From an uncultured Erysipelotrichaceae bacterium (GTDB lineage: Bacteria; Bacillota_I; Bacilli_A; Erysipelotrichales; Erysipelotrichaceae): a DNA stretch of 64,000 nucleotides. Shown one piece after another: positions 19,101-26,441 of the stretch (the stretch's first letter is position 1; each line of letters begins with the position of its first letter). Under the pieces are notes generated by a model. It did not search any database, was not told the DNA's origin, and saw only the letters and a list, made by a program, of their open reading frames with translations. The stretch spans positions 1 to 64,000 of the forward strand of contig CANDJN010000002.1 in the NCBI GenBank assembly GCA_947385085.1, written 5' to 3'. A program made the translations under genes and the position numbers.

Positions 19101-21676
19101 CCTGTAATCGTTACCGCACCGCTGTTTTGATTAATGGTAATCACATTGGTGCTTCCATCCTTCACCTTATAGGTCACCGGATTCGTATTACTGCTTCCTT
19201 TTACTGTCGCATACACATTGACATTGGTATCTGTGAAATTCACTGTTTTTGTATTGATCACCGTATTGGAAGTACTGTTCTCATAAAACTGCAAGTTCTC
19301 TGCCGATGCCAATCCCACATCAATCGTAACCGGTATTTCCTTAGTGCTCCACTTATCACTCACCGTTACGATAATATTGTAACTTCCTGTGGTTGTGGAT
19401 AAGTCCGCTATCGTATAGATTTTCCCGGTACTGGCATTCACACTGAAATAGTTATAATCATCACCGTCATTCTTTAATCCATATGTGTATGTCGTTTTTC
19501 CGGTTGTCGATGCATCATCCGTTGTACCCAGTGTTCCGGTAATCGTTCCGATTTCTCCACCCTGTTTCACATTGGCTTGACTCGTTTGAAAGGATGGCGA
19601 TGTCTTACTGGAAGAATCTTTATGAGGCGTTATATAGCCATCGACTTCACGATAAATCACAATCTCTTTTGTCGTACTGGCAGGATTATAATTATCATTT
19701 CCGGTATTGGGATCATCATCCGCAGTAGCCTTTAAGGTTATTTTACCAAAACCAGTACCGCCTTTATAAGAAATCGCTCCGCTGTCTTTATCATAATCAA
19801 TTAATCCTACAGTTCCCCCACTTGTCGCATAGGTCACTTTCGTTCCGGTGCTTGGAGTCGCCGTTGCGGTTTCACTCCAACCCGCCGTTGCCTCTGTTAT
19901 GCTTTTCTTGGTTTGATTGGGATCATTAAAAGCCACCGCAAGATTTGTTTTACTCACCACAATATGAACAATAGTCGAATTAACACCACCTATCGGATCA
20001 CCGTTCGCATCTGCCGCATTCAGCTTAAAATAATAATCACCGGCATTTAACCCATCAGGGTCATTTACAATCACATTGCCGTTCGATACTGAGAAGCGCT
20101 GATAATCATTTTCATGCCCATTTACTGTTGTATCACTGACTACGGTTACTGTTATCGGATTCACTCCGTTACTTGTTGTATAGGTAGCTATCGTATCACT
20201 TTGTTTTACATTTTTATAAACCTCTAAGCCTGTTTTGGCACTAGCTGTGATACTTACAGGATCTACTATTTCAAATGTCTGCACATTAGATAATTTCGAT
20301 GACTGCATTTCTCCTGGAATACTTTCATCATATTCTTCATTTACTATTGCTATCTGATAAGTGCCTGTCGTTAAACCACTTGTATCAAAGGCAACGTAAC
20401 CATTACCATTAAAATTAGCTGAGCTGTCTAAAGGTTCATAATACAAAAAATTACCATTACGATCAAAGATTAATGCGGAAATAACCGAATTACCCGTTGA
20501 AGCCGTACCATTCAAATACATTGTACCATCCTTCACAATTTTATTATTCACCAATGTGGTACCCGATGTATCTCTTGCCAACTTACTTAAAGAAACACTG
20601 TAAGCGCTATTATAAACTCTTGGCTGTAATACGGCACTTGTATCATTTATAATTTTGCCTTTGCCATTTGCCAATCCCGCTGAAACCGCAAATACAACTT
20701 GATCTAACTTGGTTTGATCGATATATGCAGCTGCACGCAAATCATGTTTAATACCACTGGATGTTAAAGCACCGCCATATTCCCAAGTATTGTGCGCAAG
20801 CCAATAATATTCACCCGTTACATCATAAGCCCAATTATAATATGATTGCGACAATACGCTTGAATCATCACTATAATTATAGGAAGACCAATAAATACTA
20901 CCAAACGCATAACCTTTATCTACATATAAAATGTTTCCCGAAGCAGCCGCAAAACATGCGGAAGGCATATACACATGACCCGTTCCTAGCCACTCCTCTT
21001 TAGTTTCATTTGAAAGTACCTGATTATAAAGCGGGACTCCGTATACAGTAGCTCGAGATGGCTTACCCGGTAGCTCTTCCATACCCCCAGCTAATCGCCA
21101 TCTATCGAAAACATCGTGAAAATGAGTCAAATTCCTTGATGTTAAATAGGCTTGATCTTTTGTATTAGTATCTATTTTATCATTCATTGCTTTCATGGAA
21201 GAGTATGCTGCTGTTCTATTGTAAAGACCATACTGCCTGTTCGGCAGACCGCTTATATAACCCACAAAATCCGCTTTGCTCATCCCCATACTAAGATAAT
21301 CAATCGGATCATTACTCAAAGAGTACCATGCGGTTATCGCCGTATTATTACATCTTTTTGTATCTGTCGGTGTACAAGATGCAGTCGCATAGTCTGTATA
21401 AGTTTCTTTTTCAATAAATTTAAAAGCTAAAGGTTTATTCATATGGGTATTCATCGTATTAAATTCCAGCACATCATATTGTTGAAATCCATAAGCGACA
21501 TTAGATGCTTTATTTATATTCGTTGGCTGCGTAACAATTCTTCCTGATATATTACCACCGGCATAATAAGAAAGATTAGCTGCATTCAAAAAGTTATCAC
21601 CGTAAGCATAACCAAAAGAAAGAATACCAACGAAGATGCAACTTACTGCCAAAAATTTCTTCCACATACTCATCAT
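16115..21676 (-). CDS. Giant secreted surface protein with Ig/cadherin-like repeats, an MBG domain and Asp-rich calcium-binding repeats
   Basis: 1853 residues. A signal peptide (about 1-30) precedes a ~350-residue unique N-terminal domain rich in Tyr, Asn and Ser. Many ~80-100-residue Ig/cadherin-like repeats follow (about 370-1200), with recurring phrases such as ISYKGGTGFGKITLKAT. Residues ~1195-1285 are an MBG-type domain (EITIEDKEKYKGETNPPLTF). Residues ~1485-1645 are tandem DxDGDGxxDxNID repeats of thrombospondin-type-3 character that should bind calcium. A ~100-residue domain then leads to a single C-terminal helix and the basic tail YKRKQEE. There is no LPXTG; instead GALTGDTTN precedes the helix. 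The start is uncertain: M4 (21667) is better spaced from the weak AGG site than M1. It is probably an adhesin. Confidence 0.8.
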   Translation of the reverse strand: MMSMWKKFLAVSCIFVGILSFGYAYGDNFLNAANLSYYAGGNISGRIVTQPTNINKASNVAYGFQQYDVLEFNTMNTHMNKPLAFKFIEKETYTDYATASCTPTDTKRCNNTAITAWYSLSNDPIDYLSMGMSKADFVGYISGLPNRQYGLYNRTAAYSSMKAMNDKIDTNTKDQAYLTSRNLTHFHDVFDRWRLAGGMEELPGKPSRATVYGVPLYNQVLSNETKEEWLGTGHVYMPSACFAAASGNILYVDKGYAFGSIYWSSYNYSDDSSVLSQSYYNWAYDVTGEYYWLAHNTWEYGGALTSSGIKHDLRAAAYIDQTKLDQVVFAVSAGLANGKGKIINDTSAVLQPRVYNSAYSVSLSKLARDTSGTTLVNNKIVKDGTMYLNGTASTGNSVISALIFDRNGNFLYYEPLDSSANFNGNGYVAFDTSGLTTGTYQIAIVNEEYDESIPGEMQSSKLSNVQTFEIVDPVSITASAKTGLEVYKNVKQSDTIATYTTSNGVNPITVTVVSDTTVNGHENDYQRFSVSNGNVIVNDPDGLNAGDYYFKLNAADANGDPIGGVNSTIVHIVVSKTNLAVAFNDPNQTKKSITEATAGWSETATATPSTGTKVTYATSGGTVGLIDYDKDSGAISYKGGTGFGKITLKATADDDPNTGNDNYNPASTTKEIVIYREVDGYITPHKDSSSKTSPSFQTSQANVKQGGEIGTITGTLGTTDDASTTGKTTYTYGLKNDGDDYNYFSVNASTGKIYTIADLSTTTGSYNIIVTVSDKWSTKEIPVTIDVGLASAENLQFYENSTSNTVINTKTVNFTDTNVNVYATVKGSSNTNPVTYKVKDGSTNVITINQNSGAVTITGTGTVTIVAEKQGASGQADAKAELTFTVTAGAQTFIYTTDSTLSKEMPKGSNGKYNAYEKVYEPNGTFNVYTTGNPAGSTVTYKLKDTSPTDVISVDSDGTIHILNASMSTQIGKVIVEATSHDPNGNYEDKTIELPITITKAKQSVSFAEDPIYVTSGKGSVTPVIDAQDISSNAGGANVEDTKTLISVSSSIDKKIAKTTDGATITYDYDKDGGIDIPIHVVKQGNRNYEKGEADGTLHILGPDENILEVSDVGEVEYGERFTIESLQDDSASTNVQYTFTVDDTTYITSPTVNGNVAEFDAIKITGKKKITVTITRTADSEKPLSVKKQITVVPKEIEITIEDKEKYKGETNPPLTFEDFSDQLVVWNGTKDIIQASDVKLSTTAQMTSPAGDYPIKGDSAYLNKTYPNYSFTFEEGTLAILEENIEDDWYHMETDDGQPYKSDWTNQDVHIISDHNEYVNLSKDQSSWNKCFVSVTQEGNNEQSFWMKKDSGAITSEKKETIKIDKTASKVKNIKAKDSNNKLQDIINKLSGGIFFKPGTTFEITTDDKNGQMDVSGTESIAYKIYKQDSDKTYGTPMKQDTLTVTDEKASITISETTGTYKVCVIPTDKAGNEGTESCHEVILKKIDVDEDGDGKPDFNDPDGDGCPDLNIVLGKDDDGKWIKLNVDVNGDGKPDLNIDSDGDGVADINIDQDDDGKPDLNIVKVTKWKPTVCVSDQAEEYCTDSSLIPNINVDLDHDGRPDINIDLNHNGIPDIDIDSDGDGISDINVDEDKDGKADTHIKKMDRWEIDDTVFEANGTKFQTMTGLKPDVNNELVDNGVKVEYPDGEFSNDTILKVTDITKDKKAEVTEKAKDLMKDQRVIQVFDVKLLKNGTEIQPEGILKVKLPVKSNIKNPGLLILNENGGYEKVNATFEDGYLIYETNQLGQFTIIGDVDEQEPIDTDVKGAYYPGANMGGALTGDTTNMMMYMGLGCISIGMMLLILYKRKQEE

Positions 21677-22122
21677 CCTATCTTTTATTGGGGTACGAAA
21701 AGAGGGTATACTATCCCCTAGGTGTACATTAGAGCCAGTTCGATTTTAAAAGTTCAATTTATTTCAAAAAAAGTTGATAATTTCTTTTAAACTTTCTTTT
21801 CGTTACTTTTTTCAGTTTTATAAATTGGTATACTGATAAAAAAATAAACAATTAAATTATTTTATGACGATAATGTACATAATTAAATATATCATATAAT
21901 AAGGTTGCTGCTCCATCGGTAATATTTGGAAGTTTTTATAGATATGAAGCAATATCCGCAAGCCTAGTCGGTGTTGTTATGGAAAAACTGTGCTCACCAG
22001 AACCATAATACGGTTCGACTCCTGCATATCTATTGCTTTTTACACCAAACAGCAGATATTTCTAAGATGCAGAAACTTTATTATAACTTGTATTCTAGCA
22101 GTGAATAGACAACAAATAAATC
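21677..22122. other. Gap upstream of the giant surface protein, no gene seen
   Basis: AT-rich and non-coding on both strands, probably holding the promoter and leader of the surface protein. A short hairpin GAACC...GGTTC lies near 21999-22015. No convincing tRNA, riboswitch or ORF with a ribosome site was found. Confidence 0.5.
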
Positions 22123-22150
22123 TTGTCAAATCACTGAAATTGAGTATAAT
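22123..22150 (+). promoter_or_regulatory. Promoter of the candidate antitoxin RNA (element A)
   Basis: TTGTCA (22123-22128), a 16-base spacer, and TATAAT (22145-22150). Transcription would begin at about 22157, exactly where the left inverted repeat starts. Confidence 0.7.
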
Positions 22151-22156
22151 ATAAGT

Positions 22157-22228
22157 GTAAGCGATAGTGTTTTGCAAAATAATCGCCCTTCTTGAGGTGA
22201 AGATCAGAGGGCGATTATTTTTTTTCAA
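22157..22228 (+). ncRNA. Candidate small antisense RNA (antitoxin-like), element A
   Basis: A strong promoter at 22123-22150 and a perfect 14-base terminator stem ending in eight T define a ~70-nt RNA with no ORF. It runs convergently into the 3' end of the small peptide gene on the other strand and is complementary to its last codons and terminator. This is the classical layout of the RNA antitoxin of a type I module. Promoter and terminator are seen in sequence; the antitoxin role is inferred. Confidence 0.6.
22176..22221. terminator. Shared bidirectional terminator of element A
   Basis: AAAATAATCGCCCT (22176-22189) and AGGGCGATTATTTT (22208-22221) pair perfectly over 14 bases, with T-runs in both directions. 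The stop codon of the minus-strand peptide lies inside the stem. Confidence 0.88.
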
Positions 22229-22313
22229 TCAAATCTATGACTTCCTCTAATGTTTGGATTAGCAGGCAGTACAGATATAATTTTATAAAATAGATGATTT
22301 TTTTTATCATCAT
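22215..22313 (-). CDS. 32-residue hydrophobic peptide, candidate type I toxin
   Basis: Too short for usual gene finding. Read on the minus strand, an AAGGAGTG ribosome site precedes ATGATG, and the ORF encodes MMIKKIIYFIKLYLYCLLIQ, then a charged tail (LEEVIDLIEKK) and TAA at 22217-22215. One basic amphipathic or membrane helix of ~18 residues plus a charged tail is what small membrane toxins of type I modules look like. The long 5' leader (from about 22385) and the convergent RNA on the other strand support the assignment. I recognise no named family (not clearly Fst, TxpA, Ldr or Ibs). Confidence 0.6.
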   Translation of the reverse strand: MMIKKIIYFIKLYLYCLLIQTLEEVIDLIEKK

Positions 22314-22579
22314 GACCGCACTCCTTTCTTAACCCTTAAAGATTGGAAAGGAAGTTTATTTTGACTTTTTAACACTATCGCTTACATGAATATTTTACCA
22401 CACTTTATTCAAGTTTTATAGCTTGACTTATACTTAAAATAAACTTTTTTTGTAAACGAGTTATTCAGAATCCATGCAGTTCAATAGCCCTGCTTATGAT
22501 TTATTGCGATTCAGCGAATGGTAATGATCGAAACAACATCTTTTCTAAAACACAGACACTTCATTACTATTGATGAGCA

Positions 22580-22741
22580 TTAGACTGCTTGTCTATCCAT
22601 GCATTTTTCACCTGATAACATGTACTCTATCGCTGAGCAGTAACCTTTTATTTTGTTCTTCGACACAAACGCCGCATGATTCTTGCAGTTCCATGTGGTA
22701 AATGATAATGTATGTGCGCCATCTAATGCATTGTTATTCGT
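22580..22741 (-). pseudogene. Degenerate N-terminus of an IS200/IS605 TnpA transposase
   Basis: After a GAGGAGG ribosome site the minus strand reads TNNALDGAHTLSFTTWNCKNHAAFVSKNK before a stop at 22580. Intact IS200 TnpA proteins begin in the same way (MTNN..LAHTKWNCKYHIVFxPKYRRK), so the similarity is clear, although the start codon is now ACG and key residues (YH, PKYRR) are lost. No IS ends are seen. It marks an old insertion between element A and the sigma-factor gene. Confidence 0.55.
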
Positions 22742-22782
22742 TATTTGTCCTCCTCACTATTCGGAGATTTTCTCACACAAAT

Positions 22783-22815
22783 AAAAACGAGGCATCAGTG
22801 ATTTTCAAATGCCTC
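22783..22815 (-). terminator. Terminator overlapping the stop of the sigma-factor gene
   Basis: Minus-strand GAGGCAT (22815-22809) pairs with ATGCCTC (22795-22789) and is followed by GTTTTTATT. The stop codon lies at the foot of the stem. Confidence 0.75.
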
Positions 22816-23832
22816 AACCCAGTGATCTTCCTTTAATTTCTCATAATAAACACCCTGGTACATTTTTAATGATTCATAAACCGGACGTATTTCTTCTTTT
22901 TCCGCTAGCGGTCTTAATGCCATGCGTTCCGGATTCTGCGCCCATTCCTTTAATGTGTAATAGGCATCACGACAGTTTGTTATTTCAACACCGCGGTAAA
23001 TAACGGCTTGGAATCGCTGCTTTTCCACAATATTCGTATTACCGCTTGATTCATTATGCATAGAATAGTAATCAACCCCTGCCGCAATCACAAAAGCAGA
23101 TGCCACCGCAATACATCCGGCATATACACCATGGATCGCTATCTGAGAGAACCGCTTCGGCTTTATTGTGACTATACCACCGCTGTATTTACTGTATTCG
23201 CTTAAAAATGCGGCGGTTAATACAGCTCCTAGGGTATCTGCCTGAAATCCTAATCGCCTTCCTTCTCTTGCTTCATAAGCTTCCACCAGTTCTTTTAACT
23301 GACTTTTGGCATACATGATTCTTGTTTTTACCGTACCTTCGGGAATATCCAGTACATCAGCCATTTCCTTTATCGACATATGTTCAAAATACTGTAATAA
23401 CAACACTTCTTTTTGTTTTGGCTTTAGCTGATCCACTAACCGCAATAATACCTTCTTTTCTTCTTCATTATTTAATTCATTTTCCGGTATCATATAATTG
23501 CGGTGTTCCACAAAGCCCTCCATCTTACCGAGCTTTTCCGGTTCCACAAATAGGTCTCGGTTGTCACGAAATTTATGCGAACATTTTGAAATCAAGATTT
23601 TAATCATCCATGCTTTAAAATTCTCCGGCTTTTGTAGATTCTTGATGGATTGATGAATTTCCATGAAGGTATCCTGAACAATATCCTGTGCATCTGCTTC
23701 ACAGTAATTACTGATTTTTAACGCCACATAAAAGGCTTTTTTATGATAAGCCTGATAAAGTAGCTGAAAGCTTGTTTCATCTCCAGCCTGCGCTTTTATA
23801 ACACAATCTTTTAGGTTTTCCATTTTTTTCAT
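22795..23832 (-). CDS. ECF-type sigma factor with a C-terminal membrane segment and extracytoplasmic tail
   Basis: 345 residues. Residues ~20-90 are a sigma-70 region 2 (LLYQAYHKKAFYVALKI, DIVQDTFMEIHQSI, FKAWMIKILISKC). Residues ~125-185 are a region 4 (LKPKQKEVLLLQYFEHMSIKEMADVLDIPEGTVKTRIMYAK). The protein then continues about 150 residues beyond a normal ECF factor. It has a hydrophobic stretch (about 235-255, VYAGCIAVASAFVIAAGVDYY) and an outer tail rich in charged residues. This is a sigma factor fused to what looks like its own membrane sensor or anchor. No separate anti-sigma gene is adjacent. Confidence 0.8.
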   Translation of the reverse strand: MKKMENLKDCVIKAQAGDETSFQLLYQAYHKKAFYVALKISNYCEADAQDIVQDTFMEIHQSIKNLQKPENFKAWMIKILISKCSHKFRDNRDLFVEPEKLGKMEGFVEHRNYMIPENELNNEEEKKVLLRLVDQLKPKQKEVLLLQYFEHMSIKEMADVLDIPEGTVKTRIMYAKSQLKELVEAYEAREGRRLGFQADTLGAVLTAAFLSEYSKYSGGIVTIKPKRFSQIAIHGVYAGCIAVASAFVIAAGVDYYSMHNESSGNTNIVEKQRFQAVIYRGVEITNCRDAYYTLKEWAQNPERMALRPLAEKEEIRPVYESLKMYQGVYYEKLKEDHWVEAFENH

Positions 23833-23938
23833 CCTCTTTTACTTGAAATGATTATCGCACTTTACAGAATTCATGACCCTTCTTTTTTAATATACAATAA
23901 AATGTATCATATTGTCTAGCCTATATTTAACATAAAAT

Positions 23939-23982
23939 AAAAAAAGCACACTTTCTGCCTTGTGAAAAGAAAAAATGTGCCT
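23939..23982 (-). terminator. Probable terminator of the perR-rubrerythrin operon
   Basis: On the minus strand AAGGCACA and TGTGCTTTTTTT form a short stem with a large loop about 20 bases after the rubrerythrin stop. The stem is only five or six bases. Confidence 0.5.
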
Positions 23983-24005
23983 TAAATTTTATGTTTATTT
24001 ATTTC

Positions 24006-24560
24006 TTAATAATTTTTTGCTTCTTCGGCAAAATGAGCACCGCTGTATCCGCATACCGGACAAGCTCCCGGTGCTTTTACGCCTTCATGACGATAACCGC
24101 AAATATCACATACCCACACGGTTGGTTCTTCTTTTTCAAATACTTTACCGTTTTTTACGTTTTCCAATAATGTCAAATATCGTTCTTCATGATGCTTTTC
24201 AATTTTCGCTACCTGTTCCATCTGGAATGCGATGCGCTGGAAGCCTTCTTCTTTGGCCGTTTCGGCAAAGCCCTTGTACATATCGGTCCATTCGTAGTTT
24301 TCACCGGCTGCCGCATCGGCTAAATTGGTTGCCGTATCAGCAATACTATCGCCATGCAAAGCCTTATACCAAAGTTTTGCGTGTTCCTGTTCATTGCGTG
24401 CTGTTTCTTCAAAAATGTCAGCGATTTGTTCCATGCCTTCTTCGCGTGCTTTCTGTGCGTAGTACGTATACTTGTTACGTGCCTGTGACTCTCCGGCAAA
24501 CGCTGCCATTAAGTTTTGTTCTGTTTTACTGCCTTTTAATTCCATGTGCTTATCCTCCAT
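24006..24560 (-). CDS. Rubrerythrin (peroxide-reducing non-haem iron protein)
   Basis: 184 residues: an N-terminal ferritin-like diiron domain ([66 protein letters not shown]) and a C-terminal rubredoxin-type Fe(Cys)4 site ([10 protein letters not shown]...[11 protein letters not shown]). It reduces hydrogen peroxide in the cytoplasm of anaerobes using electrons from NAD(P)H-linked carriers. The 12-base gap to perR places it in the same PerR-controlled operon. Confidence 0.93.
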   Translation of the reverse strand: MEDKHMELKGSKTEQNLMAAFAGESQARNKYTYYAQKAREEGMEQIADIFEETARNEQEHAKLWYKALHGDSIADTATNLADAAAGENYEWTDMYKGFAETAKEEGFQRIAFQMEQVAKIEKHHEERYLTLLENVKNGKVFEKEEPTVWVCDICGYRHEGVKAPGACPVCGYSGAHFAEEAKNY

Positions 24561-24572
24561 TTTCTTTCTGCT

Positions 24573-24986
24573 TTAGACCTTGTTCGACGGGTCTATTGTT
24601 TTGTCCAATTTAGCACATTTAGGACATATTCCCTCAAAAGTGATGCTGTGTGAATGAATGTCCCAGCCGCTTTTTCGCCGAGCTTCCTCGTTGATATTGT
24701 TTTGATAGGCAAGGGGCATATCATATAATTCATCACATACAGCACAGTGCAGATGATAGTGCGGCTTAGCGCTGCGATCATATACATAACCGTTAATAGG
24801 ATGGGCAATTTTCTTAATTTCATTCATCTGCGCAAGGTAATCTAAATTGCGATATACCGTTGCCAAAGCGATTGGCTCACCCTCTTGATTCAAATCCGCA
24901 TACACCTTTTCCGGTGTGACATGAGTGGATATTTGTTTCATGTATGCCAAAATCCGATCACGCTGTTTTGAGTGCTTTCTGATCAT
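24573..24986 (-). CDS. perR: PerR-type peroxide-sensing repressor (Fur family)
   Basis: 137 residues with the Fur fold: a winged helix (THVTPEKVYADLNQEGEPIALATVYRNLDYL), a regulatory HYHLHC site and two CxxC pairs for structural zinc (CAVC, CPKC). The aspartate six residues before the HYH histidine corresponds to Asp85 of Bacillus subtilis PerR, where Fur proteins have Glu. This favours PerR. The gene is first in an operon with rubrerythrin and carries a Fur/PerR box in its own promoter, so it is probably autoregulated. The start has an AGGAGG site. Confidence 0.85.
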   Translation of the reverse strand: MIRKHSKQRDRILAYMKQISTHVTPEKVYADLNQEGEPIALATVYRNLDYLAQMNEIKKIAHPINGYVYDRSAKPHYHLHCAVCDELYDMPLAYQNNINEEARRKSGWDIHSHSITFEGICPKCAKLDKTIDPSNKV

Positions 24987-25002
24987 CTGAAGCCTCCTAA
25001 AT

Positions 25003-25017
25003 TGAGAATCATTCTCA
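25003..25017. promoter_or_regulatory. Fur/PerR box
   Basis: TGAGAATCATTCTCA is a perfect 7-1-7 inverted repeat. It touches the -10 element of the perR promoter and lies 17 bases before the ATG. Confidence 0.85.
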
Positions 25018-25045
25018 TTATAAAGGTAAGTTTTGGAAATGTCAA
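25017..25045 (-). promoter_or_regulatory. Promoter of perR-rubrerythrin
   Basis: TTGACA (25045-25040), a 17-base spacer and TATAAT (25022-25017) on the minus strand, a consensus sigma-A promoter abutting the PerR box. Confidence 0.85.
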
Positions 25046-25252
25046 ATAATTTTTGAGGTATCTCAAGCTATGTTTGTCACTAACATTCTTCTCTCTTTTT
25101 AAAGGATTGTAATAGTTTAAAAAATTGTATGTATTGGCATAATCATCATGAAACAGATTCGGTAAGCGGTAATTCTGCCATAAGAAAAAAAGCACATGGA
25201 TTCCATATGTTTCCATGTGCCTGTTATACATACTTATTTGTTTATATTCGCT

Positions 25253-25464
25253 TCATTGATTAAATTTACTGAGGTTCCGCTTGTTATTATCGCTATAGTT
25301 TACTGCATCATTCTCATTTACATTCACAATCTCTGGATGAAGCGTCTTGTATAGTTGAAGTAGATATTTTTGTCTTGAAATAAATCAGTAAAGATGTTGT
25401 CTTTGATTTTTTTATCTTGTAAGTATGGTGTCATTTTACTAGCTTCAGTGTGCTTTTCCCTCAC
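25253..25464 (-). pseudogene. Frameshifted N-terminal fragment of an Rpn-type nuclease
   Basis: After a GGAGAA site the minus strand starts VREKHTEASKMTPYLQDKKIKDNIFTDLFQDKNIY. One frame change later it continues LQLYKTLHPEIVNVNENDAVNY and stops at 25253. The pattern (NIFTDLFxDKxYLLQLYKxLHPE) is the start of Rpn/PD-(D/E)XK nuclease-family proteins. The rest of the gene is missing. The piece complements in kind, but does not join, the C-terminal fragment at the left edge of the window. Confidence 0.62.
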
Positions 25465-25540
25465 GTCCTAATTCTCCTTTCAAATGTGCATCTATGTTGA
25501 GAATAAAGTGATGATCTTAATTTTTTCTGAAACCAAATAG

Positions 25541-25582
25541 AAAACTCCGCTCATGGATAAGTCCAGCAAGCGGAGTTTTTTC
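25541..25582. terminator. Bidirectional terminator of the AT-hook gene
   Basis: AAAACTCCGCT (25541-25551) pairs with AGCGGAGTTTT (25569-25579), flanked by T-runs. It ends the minus-strand gene at 25587. Confidence 0.85.
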
Positions 25583-25586
25583 GTTA

Positions 25587-26273
25587 TTAAATTTCAGTAA
25601 TATTTCCTTTTTTATCGGCTAGAATCACGCTCATATTTAGGCGTTCTTTTACATTGCCGGGGATTTCATTCCATTGACGACGATAGGTAATGGAATCATT
25701 GAATGCCATGCTGTAGCGCGCATTGACATCATTAATGTGTTTCAGCACCTCGCTCATTTTCACCGGAAGCGTTTGTTTTCTACCGCGGCGAATTCCCTGA
25801 ACATTGATGATCCACTTCTTTTCACCATTGCTAGCCTCTAGGAACCCTTTGTTTTCTTCATAAGTCCAGCCATGTTCATCCAGCCATGATTTGATCAAAT
25901 TCGTCAAATCCTCGGTATTGCGCTTCATTTTCGCCTTGCGCGCAGCCAGCTTTTCTTCATCACTCTTTGCGGGACGACCGCGTTTCTTGCTTGGGAACAT
26001 CTGTGGTCGTGTTTCCAAATCATGAAGTTGGAAACGTACCGTCAAATGACTTCCAAACCCCGTTGATCCTTTGGGTCTTTGTAAAATCTCGTCTCCCTCC
26101 AGCATGAGCTTGTAAATAGCTTGACAGCACGTAGGCATGGTAGCGTGATTCGGAGACACTTCACCATGCAGCTCCTTCGAGTTCATTTCTATACTGGAAA
26201 GCCCTGATATACGTGCTTTTTCCTTCTTCTCTTGTATTATTTTTAAATAATCTTTTATGCCCGGTCCTTTCAT
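25587..26273 (-). CDS. Uncharacterised AT-hook protein
   Basis: 228 residues, no family recognised. Features visible: a basic N-terminus; a central AT-hook, KKRGRPAK, at about residues 95-102 (minor-groove DNA binding); and a lysine/glutamate-rich helix after it (DEEKLAARKAKMKRN). The C-terminal half is of mixed character and contains WIINVQGIRRGRK. No signal or membrane segment. It has its own terminator and a GGAGGA site before the start. Neighbours are unrelated, so it is probably a free-standing DNA-binding protein. Function unknown. Confidence 0.6.
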   Translation of the reverse strand: MKGPGIKDYLKIIQEKKEKARISGLSSIEMNSKELHGEVSPNHATMPTCCQAIYKLMLEGDEILQRPKGSTGFGSHLTVRFQLHDLETRPQMFPSKKRGRPAKSDEEKLAARKAKMKRNTEDLTNLIKSWLDEHGWTYEENKGFLEASNGEKKWIINVQGIRRGRKQTLPVKMSEVLKHINDVNARYSMAFNDSITYRRQWNEIPGNVKERLNMSVILADKKGNITEI

Positions 26274-26441
26274 TTTTTCATCCTCCTTATGTATTGTCTA
26301 CATTGTAAATGTTTCATATTGTCGAATTCCCGCAAACGATGTCATCGTAAAAAATTTTTTTGTTTCGCCACAAAATGGCATGCATTCTTTTTACTCATTT
26401 CTTCTTTTTAGAGTATAATAATAAGAGAAAAGAAGGCGTGT

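Larger units (their letters stand above)
22156..22386. repeat. Inverted repeat bounding element A (16 bp arms)
   Basis: TGTAAGCGATAGTGTT at 22156-22171 recurs in inverted orientation as AACACTATCGCTTACA at 22371-22386, a perfect 16/16 match. Each arm sits at the predicted start of one of two convergent transcripts, so both RNAs would begin with the same sequence. Confidence 0.85.

Noticed and set aside
16569..19402. Several plus-strand ORFs of 60-116 residues opposite the giant surface protein
   Set aside because: They are shadows produced by the repetitive Asp/Thr-rich codons of the real gene, with no ribosome sites.
18000..21600. CRISPR-like periodicity in the repeat-rich surface gene
   Set aside because: The repeats are long, divergent and in frame, encoding protein domains. 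There are no short exact repeats with spacers and no cas genes.
22000..22025. T-arm-like GGTTCGACTCC, suggesting a tRNA or att site
   Set aside because: The flanking bases do not pair as a T-stem, and no acceptor, D or anticodon arm is present. It is better explained by a small GAACC/GGTTC hairpin.
22040..22228. 62-residue minus-strand ORF
   Set aside because: It runs through the bidirectional terminator and promoter of element A and is not preceded by a ribosome site.
22387..22420. Full consensus promoter for the element A peptide mRNA
   Set aside because: A TAAAAT -10 is visible at 22397-22392, but the TTGAAT nearby is at the wrong spacing, so the exact promoter is left open.
24983..25231. 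82-residue minus-strand ORF upstream of perR
   Set aside because: It covers the perR promoter and PerR box and ends within the perR start region.
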